Source: an uncultured Oscillospiraceae bacterium
Lineage (GTDB): Bacteria; Bacillota; Clostridia; Oscillospirales; Oscillospiraceae
Length of the DNA: 35,739 nt
Direction: 5' to 3'
Assembly: GCA_947626585.1 (NCBI GenBank)
Contig: CANQSU010000008.1
Span: 1-35,739 of the forward strand
Shown here: positions 1 to 8,300 of the stretch, one piece after another
Position numbering within the stretch: the stretch's first letter is position 1
Layout: the number at the start of each line of letters is the position of its first letter
Notes under the pieces: generated by a model
Database searches by the model: none
What the model was told of the DNA's origin: nothing
The model's input: the letters and a program-made list of their open reading frames with translations, nothing else
Translations under genes and position numbers: made by a program

Positions 1-120
1 GGTTCCGGTGTCGGTTCCGGTGTCGGTTCCGGTGTCGGTTCCGGTGTCGGTTCCGGTGTCGGTTCCGGTGTCGGTTCTGGTGTCGGTTCTGGTGTCGGTT
101 CTGGTGTCGGTTCCGGCGTC
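1..120 (-). repeat. 12-bp tandem repeat encoding TPEP units
   Basis: Ten consecutive copies of a 12-bp unit (plus strand GGTTCCGGTGTC, with C-to-T variants in copies 7-9 and a T-to-C change in copy 10) fill positions 1-120 and continue to the window edge. Read on the minus strand in the frame of the gene they give Thr-Pro-Glu-Pro repeats. The unit is a multiple of three, so copy-number change would lengthen or shorten the tail without a frameshift. Confidence 0.95.
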
Positions 121-1865
121 TCAACAGATTCAGTCGGCGGATCGGAAACGATATCATTGTCCACGGAAGGCGGATCAGAGATATCGATCGTGTCCTCAGA
201 CTCAATGGTGTCCGGCGTCGGCGGATCGGAGATCGTCGTCTCAGAAACCGGATCAGAAACAGGCGGGTCAGAGATTGTCGTCTCAGAAACCGGATCAGAA
301 ACAGGCGGCTCGGAAACCGTCGTTTCAGACACCGGCTCGGACACTTCGGTACTCGGAGTGGTGGACGGCGTAACCGTCGGAACCGGCGACGGATCGGGTG
401 TACGAATCACCTTGGGCAAATCATTATACTCCATCTCAACAGCACCAGTATCAAGGTCCCAGACCTCCTGGAACATGGTGCCGTTGATCGGCGGCGTATG
501 CACGATGTTGTTGCACACCATCAGGATCTTCTGACCAAGCTCGGACTTGTTCAGGACATCGCGGAAAGCGTCGATACCGGCCTTGAACGCCGTGAACAGC
601 AGGGAATTCGCATCACCCGCACGTTCCTGGCGCTGCTCCTGCCACTCCGCCTTCTCCTCGGCGGTCAGCCCATCCGGCATCTTGCCGGAACCATTGATAT
701 CCTCGGCCAGAGTCAGGTCGTATGCGTCACGATACAGATCCCGCTTCTCCTCAGGGATGTTGTCCGGCCACTCACCATTGGCCAGCGGCGAACGGTAAGC
801 GTCCTTATTTGTCAGGTCCGGGTTATGGATCGACTCGATGTACTTGTCAGGATCCCAGGACTCGTACTCCGGGGTGCCCGGCTCATAGTTGGCCTGCATG
901 TCACGGCAGAAGTCGCGCAGCACGTCGTCCGGCTCCATGTCCGGATGGTCCTTGTCCCAGTTGGCGCGCATGGCATCCGTCGCGGCGATCCGCTCGACCG
1001 CCTCGTTGCCGCACCAGGCCATGTTCATCATCCTGGCATCATAGCTCTCGCAGGCGTCAAAGTACTGGTCCTCGGTGATCTCGCCCTGCTCCTGCAGGTT
1101 CTCCAGGATCTGGTCCATGGCCAGCAACGTATCGGCCTTCAGATTCTGGTCGAAAAACGTGTTGGCATGAATATCGTCCTCATATCCGAACAGCACGTCG
1201 ATGCTCTGGATGTTCAGGATATCGCGGACACCGCCCTGCGTGCCAAGCATGGACTCGACACCGATGTTGGCGGTCAGGGTCTCCTTGCCGGAAGCCTGCG
1301 GGTCGTCGATCCAGTTGGCGATGCCATTGGCCAGCGCCGTGTCACGATCCGCCTCGGGCATGGCCATATAGGCCTCCAGGTCGAAATCCTCGCCCATGCC
1401 GCCGTTTGCGGCGACCATGGCCAGGGCCATGAACTTGTCCTCGCCAAACGACTCCATGTCGCCCCATTCATGATGCTCGGCGAACGTGTCGGACATGCTG
1501 TTATACATGTCCATGATCTCGTCGTGCTCCAAAGGGCCGGCGCCGAGCCCGGAGATCGAGCCCTGCTTGTCCGGCTGCCCGTAAGGCATCGGATGGGTCA
1601 TGGCATGAACGAACGTGTCCATGTTGTTAGTCGTCAATTCAGACGGGTCAAGGGAATGGGTGTCGGTCTCGGGCGTCGCGTCACGCTGGTCACGCACGCC
1701 GCCATGGGCCGTATCGCCGAAAACAGGGTCGTCCGTGCCGGCCGACGGCGTAGACTGTCCGCGAGGCGGGGTGCCCTGCGACGGCGACGTGCGGTCGGGC
1801 CTGGTACGGTCGCCCTCAACGTTGGTGTAATAAATATCCCGATCGTTTTGGTTGACTACCGCCAT
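1..1865 (-). CDS. Hypothetical protein with Ser/Thr/Pro-rich tail and TPEP repeats (3' end cut by the window)
   Basis: The frame opens with ATG at 1865, preceded by an AGGAGG ribosome binding site at 1875-1880, and stays open to the window edge, giving at least 621 residues. I do not recognise the family. Residues 1 to about 480 are acidic, rich in Met, Asp and Ala, with no signal peptide or membrane segment. From about residue 480 the protein becomes a low-complexity tail: first Ser/Thr/Pro/Val-rich 14-residue units resembling PVSETTISDPP, then TPEP repeats that continue past the window. Such a tail suggests an extended spacer or wall-spanning segment, but the absence of a visible export signal argues for caution. 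It has its own consensus promoter (1969-1997), directly behind the terminator of the upstream small gene. The stop codon and any C-terminal anchor are not visible. Confidence 0.85.
   Translation of the reverse strand, partial: MAVVNQNDRDIYYTNVEGDRTRPDRTSPSQGTPPRGQSTPSAGTDDPVFGDTAHGGVRDQRDATPETDTHSLDPSELTTNNMDTFVHAMTHPMPYGQPDKQGSISGLGAGPLEHDEIMDMYNSMSDTFAEHHEWGDMESFGEDKFMALAMVAANGGMGEDFDLEAYMAMPEADRDTALANGIANWIDDPQASGKETLTANIGVESMLGTQGGVRDILNIQSIDVLFGYEDDIHANTFFDQNLKADTLLAMDQILENLQEQGEITEDQYFDACESYDARMMNMAWCGNEAVERIAATDAMRANWDKDHPDMEPDDVLRDFCRDMQANYEPGTPEYESWDPDKYIESIHNPDLTNKDAYRSPLANGEWPDNIPEEKRDLYRDAYDLTLAEDINGSGKMPDGLTAEEKAEWQEQRQERAGDANSLLFTAFKAGIDAFRDVLNKSELGQKILMVCNNIVHTPPINGTMFQEVWDLDTGAVEMEYNDLPKVIRTPDPSPVPTVTPSTTPSTEVSEPVSETTVSEPPVSDPVSETTISDPPVSDPVSETTISDPPTPDTIESEDTIDISDPPSVDNDIVSDPPTESVETPEPTPEPTPEPTPEPTPEPTPEPTPEPTPEPTPEPTPE
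226..318 (-). repeat. 42-bp imperfect tandem repeat in the Ser/Thr/Pro tail
   Basis: Two adjacent units of about 42 bp (14 residues, of the type SETTISDPP-VSDPV) lie just upstream, in the coding sense, of the TPEP array. They are close copies of each other, and more diverged relatives flank them on both sides. The boundaries are approximate. Confidence 0.7.
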
Positions 1866-1968
1866 ATTCAAATACCTCCTATCATTTATCTCGTTTCAGG
1901 CCCAATATCATCGCCGCATTCAGCAATAGATAACAGGCTTTCGAAGCGCTGCCGCGCCTTTGCATATA

Positions 1969-1997
1969 ATTATATGACGCCGACCCGGACTTGTCAA
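1969..1997 (-). promoter_or_regulatory. Consensus sigma-A promoter for the 1865 gene
   Basis: On the minus strand TTGACA (1992-1997) and TATAAT (1969-1974) are separated by exactly 17 bp. Both hexamers match the consensus completely. The promoter lies about 100 bp upstream of the ATG at 1865 and just after the T-tract of the preceding terminator. Confidence 0.9.
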
Positions 1998-2008
1998 GGT
2001 CGGGACGG

Positions 2009-2059
2009 AAAAAAATTCATAGCGGGGCGGAGGGACGGTTATTCGCCGTCCTCCCCGCC
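2009..2059 (-). terminator. Probable intrinsic terminator overlapping the stop codon of the 71-residue gene
   Basis: On the minus strand a GC-rich arm (2059-2046), a 7-nt loop containing the TAA stop codon (2045-2039) and an imperfect complementary arm (2038-2022) are followed six bases later by seven T residues (2015-2009). The six-base gap before the T-tract is longer than usual, so strength is uncertain. Confidence 0.7.
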
Positions 2060-2254
2060 CATGTTGGAGTAGCGCTCGTACCGGCGCACGGCGCGCGGCT
2101 TCGGCACCCTCTGGTGTTCCTCGCGGTACTTTGCCCGCCTGTCGGTCTCTTCGGCCTCGGCCATCAGCTCGGCCATCGCGCCGGATACAGGCTTCTGTTC
2201 CTGCTTCGGCTCGAAACGCTTCCTGCCGGAAGAATAGGATCTGTACTTGCCCAT
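2039..2254 (-). CDS. Small basic protein of unknown function (71 aa)
   Basis: This short frame lies alone between the RNA polymerase gene and the 1865 gene, with its own promoter (2297-2325) and a terminator that folds over its stop codon; this framing is the main reason to accept it as real. Two ATGs are possible, at 2266 and 2254. A GAAAGGGG purine tract ends only one base before the first and about 13 bases before the second, so I prefer 2254 (MGKYRSYSSG...). The product is rich in Arg, Lys and Glu, with no membrane segment and no Cys pair. Its central part (KPVSGAMAELMAEAEETDRR) could form an amphipathic helix. I recognise no family. Its position beside the polymerase might hint at an accessory or nucleic-acid-binding role, but nothing in the sequence proves that. 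Confidence 0.7.
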   Translation of the reverse strand: MGKYRSYSSGRKRFEPKQEQKPVSGAMAELMAEAEETDRRAKYREEHQRVPKPRAVRRYERYSNMGGEDGE

Positions 2255-2296
2255 GTTTGGTATCATGCCCCTTTCTGCGGATATGCCGCTGCCTAC

Positions 2297-2325
2297 ATCA
2301 TATCACAAAGAACATGTGTTTGCAA
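2297..2325 (-). promoter_or_regulatory. Sigma-A type promoter for the 71-residue gene
   Basis: Minus-strand TTGCAA (2320-2325) and TATGAT (2297-2302) with a 17-bp spacer. An AT-rich block (2329-2343) sits three bases upstream of the -35 box, in UP-element position. The same 15-mer occurs upstream of the promoter at 30729-30757. The -35 box begins 23 bases after the stop codon of the polymerase gene. Confidence 0.8.
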
Positions 2326-2328
2326 CAG

Positions 2329-2343
2329 TTTTATATAAAATTA
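2329..2343 (-). promoter_or_regulatory. AT-rich UP-like element, copy 1 of a shared 15-mer
   Basis: The minus strand reads TAATTTTATATAAAA, identical to 30763-30777. Both copies lie 3-5 bp upstream of a -35 box that departs from consensus. The base composition contrasts sharply with the GC-rich surroundings. It could be an UP element bound by the alpha subunits of the host polymerase, or a shared regulator site. Confidence 0.6.
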
Positions 2344-2347
2344 CACA

Positions 2348-5300
2348 TCAATCCACGGGACATTCCGGCGGCTTTTTGTCATCAGGCTTGTCAGGATCCT
2401 TGTCGTCCGGTTTGTTGGGCCGTTTGAACAGGGACGCGAACTGCCTGCGCTTGGCCTCCTGTGCCGCCTCGGCCCTGCCGTCGGCTGCCGGCGCAGCACT
2501 AGGCTGTTCCACATCCTGTACACGCACGGACCCGCGCCCGGCCTTGCTGACCTGCTGTGGTTTGTGTGCCAGCTCATCGATCGCCTGACGCATGTCCTGG
2601 ATATACTCCTCCGCATGGGCCACCTGCATATTTCTCTCCAAATCCGTCACGGTACGCTCCAGCATCTTGGCCGTCACGTACTGCCCGTCGATCCGGCCGT
2701 CGTAAACGCTCCTGGAATAGATCCCGCGTTGCTGGTCGGCCATCGTGTCGAGCAGGGACGCGTAGCCAAAATCGCTGCCATACATTGCCGCGTAGGTCAT
2801 ATCATACTTCTTGTCGGCTTCGCGGACAGGGTTCTTGACCGTAGGCCCGTTCTTGCCGTCTGTAGCGTACCGTTCCATGACCGCGTCCATGACCGCGTAG
2901 TCAACCTTGGAAAACCCGGGCTGGCCAATGGCGACAAGGAAATTGTGCATCTGCTTCGCGCATTCGGGCACGGTCAGGGACCGTCCGGAATCGATCGTGA
3001 ACTGCCCGCCGTACATGCTGGCCGGGTTTTTCTTCTCGACGTCGGAATCGGCAAACTCGTCGACGCAGCCGAACCCGACGATCGTGTTCAGGATCGACTT
3101 GCCGATATTCATGTTGATCGCGCACCGCTGGACATTCTGCTTGGCGTCCAGGAAGTTCTGCGTGATCGGCCCGCTGATCCGAAGCGCCGTCTCACCGTAA
3201 CCAAGGGGCGCCATGATCTTCTGCAGCTTCTGGGCCGCCGCGCCGCCAAGCCCGGTACCGTCGGACTTGCAGCCCTGCGCTACCAGGTTGGACTCGGACT
3301 GGGTGAAGAACCGGGACGGCGCCACGTCGCTCTTCGCCTTCATGTGGTCCATCCGGATCTCCGTGTCGAACACGCCCTTCTCGGGCTCATACTTCCCGGA
3401 GACGGAGGACTGCCCGTCATAGAGCATCTCGAACTTCCCGTCGGAATTCTTAACGACGGACAGGTGCCCGCCGCAGGCTTCGTGCACGCCGGCGAATTTC
3501 AGCAGCGCGTTGAGCTGCGGCTCCTTGCCTTTTTTGGAAATATTGGCATCGGAAATGATATGGTACAGCGTCTCGCAGGCACACACGCCGTGCGTCATCA
3601 GCGACGGCTTCGTCATGTAGGCCGGCATGTCGCGGTACGCCGCGGACATGTGCCCGAACGTCTCCCGGTCCAGTTTCGAGATGGCGTCCAGGTCAAGGCT
3701 GCCAATCGCCTCTACCAGGGTAGTACCGGAAGCCCCGTCACAGACGTCGTCAAATTTCTTCAGAATCCCGTTCCAGCCGGCGTCCAGCACGCGGTCATCC
3801 CGCGCGAACTTGTCGTCGCCGGCGTACAGCTTTGCGTGCTCGACACCGTCAAACATTCTCCGCAGGTCGGAGATCTGTTCCATCCTGGCGGCGATGATCC
3901 GGTTGCCTGCCGATTCTGAAATCTTTCCGGCGGCCACGTTCTCGGCGTCATAGGCGCACTGGCGCAGATGCTCCAGCATGTTGGCCATGGCGGTCGTCCG
4001 GTCCATCTCGCGGCCGATGTCGTACCCGCAAGCGGGCCGTCCGTTCTCGTCTTTCTGCTTCATATTGTACATGGCCACGGCATAGTCCGCGTTCTTAGCG
4101 ATGAACAGCGGGTGGACGTCAGGGATCACCGTGCCGTCAGGCGCCGTCAGTTCCGTGTAATCCGCCTTGTGGCACATGTTCCCCTGCATCGTGAGCCGTG
4201 TCTTGATCTCCTGCTTCGCGGCCGGCCACAGTTCCGCATATTTCTCAGAGTCGCCCTTCAGGCCGACAGGCTCCGCCGGGTACGAAACGCCGACGGTGTC
4301 GCCGTCGAAATCGCCGTCGAAGATCGTCGCGCAGGCCGGGTTGATCTCCAGGCCGTTGCCGGACGCGGACGTGATCTTGACGCGCAGCGCCCGGATGCAC
4401 CCTGTCGTCTGCCCGGGGCTCCGGTTCACCAGGATGAAATCGTCATCGGTCAGGGGCTCGTATCGTTCAGACATGAACTCGTAAGTGTCCGGAATCTGGG
4501 ACAGCTCATCCTTGGAAAGACCCGCCTTCGGCTTCAGGATCCCAAGGGACTTCGCCTTCTCGAACGACAGGCCGGCCTCGTCGATCTCCAGGGTCGGGTT
4601 GCCGTTCCAGACGCAGGTCAGGGAGTTCGGCGTCACCGTCCGGTACAAGTTCTTCTTCAGCCACCCATTCATGTCGTTCAGGGACATGGACTTCTGTTCC
4701 GGGCATGTCGCGTAGGTGCTGCTGATGTCCTTCAGGAGCTCGCCGGACGCGGCACGGCACACGCCGGAATCGACGTACGCCTGCCCATGGTCGGACTTCG
4801 CGGCCAGCTTCTCGATCACGGCCCCAGCCAAAATATCACGGAAGATCTGGAACTGCTTCCGGTTGTCAATGGGCGACACGGACAGTCCAGTGTCCTGGTC
4901 CGGGATCTCCCGGGCGGACATGAACAGCGGCGCAAGGGCCCGCTTTTTCCCGTCAGCCGCGGCATAGCCCTTGAGGTTGACCAGCTTCGCTTCCTCGCCG
5001 TTGTCGGTCCTGCATTTCAATCCGATATCGACGTTGGCGTTGATGGCGTCCAAGCTCTCCGGCAGCAGCACGTAGGCCCCGCCGTACCGCCCAACGGACG
5101 CCGTGAACATCCTCCGAATCGCATCCTCGGACTCCTGGGGGCTCGTTTTCCCGGCCTTCATGCCGGCACCAAGGGAGAACAGCTTCGAAAAATCGCCCTC
5201 CCCCAGGGCCTCGACGGCCTCCTTCATGTCGGCACCGTTGGGCCTGGTATCACCGAGGCACTTGACCACGGTGTCAGCCATCCCATCCAGGTCGACAAAC

Positions 5301-8300
5301 CGGATGCCCGGCATCGCCTCGCAGGTATATGCCCCTGCTTCCGGCGTATGGGCGAGCTGGGCACCATCCTCCGGATGCTCCGGGTCGAACGGCGGCAGGA
5401 CGTCGGACACGCGCCGCACGACGAAGCCCGTCCCGGCCCCGTCCTCTGGCGTGTTCGGGTCGGCGTAATAGCCGTTCATCAGGATCTTCCGCTCATATTT
5501 CATGATCCGATCCGGCAGCGTGCTGTCGTTGGCCGTCATGTAGGAGAGCAGGCCGGAGGCGTGCTTCGCCTGGACGGCGTACATCTCCTGGGCCGCCAGC
5601 GCGCGCCCCTGCTTGAACGTCACCTCGTTATAGTCTTTGTTCTTGTCATCAGCCGTGTGAGAGTCCGTATAGACGTTGAACACGCCCTTGGCCCCTGGAA
5701 TGGCCGTCCTCGTCCCGTCGTCGTTCTCGACCCAGAGCATGCCGCCGCCGTTCTCAGCCTGGTCCTGGACGGACATCAAAATGCTTGGGTTGGAACGGGT
5801 GCACACGCATACGTTGGTCATCGCCAGGTCCAAATCCGGATTATCACGGAACACCTTCCAGATGTCCCGCTCGACGCGGTACGCCCCGGCGAACGGCTCG
5901 ATGCCGTACCCGTCCAGGTGCATAGAGATCGTGTCCATCGGCCCGTAGGGCGAGCACAGGGCGTCGTGCAGCTCCTTCTTGATCTCGTCCGGGTCACCGG
6001 CCATGAACCCGTTCCGGTTCTTCGTGCCGAGTTCGACCCCGCGGAGCTGTCCCAGCTTGTCGCCGACCGTCATGCCGTCCGCGCACTGGTAGGCCAGCAG
6101 AGCCGACTCCCAATGCTGCCCGTCATACCCCGGCCAGGTGGACACAAGGTCCTCCAGCGCGGTGTCGATCGGCTCCCGCAGAGCCCCGTCATGGGACTTC
6201 CCATGGTTGAACGCGTAGGTCTTGAAATACTCGTAGGCGAACTCAGTCCGAAACTCGTTCTCGTCCGTAATGTCGGTGTTCACGATCTTGGAGACGATAC
6301 CCTTGTTCCCGGACTCCGTATCGCCGATCTTGTCCCACTTCTGGAGCGGCTGGAACACGCCGTTCTCGTTGAAATGCCCGAACTTCCCGGCGGACCGCTT
6401 CGCGACGATATAGCCGTCCTCCATGTTGTAGCCCAGGTTGACCATGGCGAACGTCGCCGGGGAATACATCAGGGACTTCTCGCCGCCGTTGGTGCTCAGC
6501 TGGGCGCGGTCGACCGCCTGGCCGCCCTTGTGGGGCATGAACCAGGAATCGACGCCGCCGGTCTCAAAATCCATCACGCCGGCGGACACAAGGATCGCGG
6601 ACGCCTCGTCTCCGGTCCCCCGCAGGGTCGTCAGCCTTCCCGTGATCGGGTCGAACTGCACGCCGTCGCTCAGGAACGCCACGGCGCCCATGTTCCGGGC
6701 AGACCCGGTCAGGATCGAGTCGAACACTGGGTTCTCGCTCTGAAGCCCGACGCGGGACCCCTTGCAGTCGGACAGGCGCATGTTCTTCCTGGACTGGTTC
6801 CCTGCCGTGTTGGCGATGGACATCTGGTCCAGGTTCAGCATGATGCCGTACAAGCCGACGTTCTCGTCGATGTCGACACGGGGCAGCACGACACGGTTGT
6901 TGAACATCTGGGCCTGGGTGTAAACCAGGTTCGCCACGCGCCGCGTGGCGTCCTCGGCCTCGGGCCTCGGGTCAATGTACATTTTATCGTAAGTTCCGGA
7001 CTTGTCGACGGTCGGGTTCTCGACAAAGTTCTCCAGGTACTGGTTTGCTACCATGGACTTCGCCTTGTCCTCCAGGATGTACGTGTTCGACCGGTAGCAC
7101 TTCGCCAGGGAACTGGCGCTCACGTTGGCAAAGAACACGGACCGCATGAGCTCCGGCTTGGAACCAGTCGCCCTGTGCGTGCCCTCATAGACGCCCAGGC
7201 AACGGTCCAGGTTGTCCAGGACGGCCATCTGGTACGTGTAGAGCTTCACGCGTTCCGGCATGGTCTGCCTATTGTGATTGTACCCGTCATAATTCCGGAC
7301 CTTGCCGGAGATCCCGTAATACCGGTTCATCACGATCGCGTCGCTGGACGTGCCGGGCGTGGCGGACTGGGTATCCAGCGGACCGAACGCGACCGGGTTC
7401 AAAAGCTCCCCGTTCCGTCCGACCAGGACCCTGTCATCCACGGTGACCCACGCCCGGCGGGTGATCACGTTGCCAGCCTCGTTGCGCCGGATCACGCCGG
7501 CCTCGTCAACGTCCGGTAGGTCCACCTGCCTGGCGCCAATGGTGCCTTCTTCGACCTCCGTCACGACGGGCCGGATCCACGCCTTTTTCTCCGTAAACGG
7601 GCCAAGTTTCAGCGCCGGCGTGTTGTTGGCGTCCAGGTAATAAAGCATGCCCTGCTTGGTCATGAAAAGCCTGTCTGGGCTGTACGTGTCGCTCTCGTGC
7701 TGTTTCAAAAACGCGTCAACGCGCGTCATGGCGGCAAGCTGCAGCGGGTGCGTGGCACGCCAGATCGCCCGGTCGACGACATTGTAATCGTCCGTGTCGA
7801 CCGTCCCGTCGCTGCCCACGCCGGATTCCGTCATCCATGCGAACGTCCGGTCGGAACCAGGGGCCATCGGCGCGAAAGTGGCGTCAAACCAGGCCTTCTC
7901 GTCACGGGTGGAATTGAATTCCGAAGCATCCGCGTCATCATCGTCCATGGTCTCGTTCAGGGACACGGTGTCCCCGTCCTCGACACCGGCCTCGGACACG
8001 CCGCTGGTACGGTGCCTCGCCGTGGCAAAGCTGTCGACGCTGAACGCCTCGGACGCGTAAAGCTGGACCGTGGCGGGGCTGTACGTCTGCAGGTTCGCCC
8101 GGATGACGGCCCCGGGATTGGACACGTAGTTGACCTGGTCCGTATAGGAAAGCAGCCTCAAAAGGCTGTCATAATCGTCGGGCATGATCCCGCTGGAAGC
8201 GTGCCGGCACATGTTGGCCTTCAGCACCAGTTTCCCGGTCCCAGGGTCGGTATAACCAAACACCTGGTCCAGGGCCCTGGACAGGGTCTGGCTGTCAGGG

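Noticed and set aside
498-2072. Plus-strand 524-residue open frame across the 1865 gene
   Set aside because: It is antisense to a gene with a good ribosome site and consensus promoter and crosses that promoter. Its composition is that of a shadow frame.
3968-7519. Very long plus-strand open frames opposite the RNA polymerase gene (also 7697-10078)
   Set aside because: They lie fully antisense to a gene with clear catalytic motifs, are unusually rich in Arg, His, Val and Leu, and have no ribosome binding site. High GC and codon bias on the minus strand explain the absence of stops.
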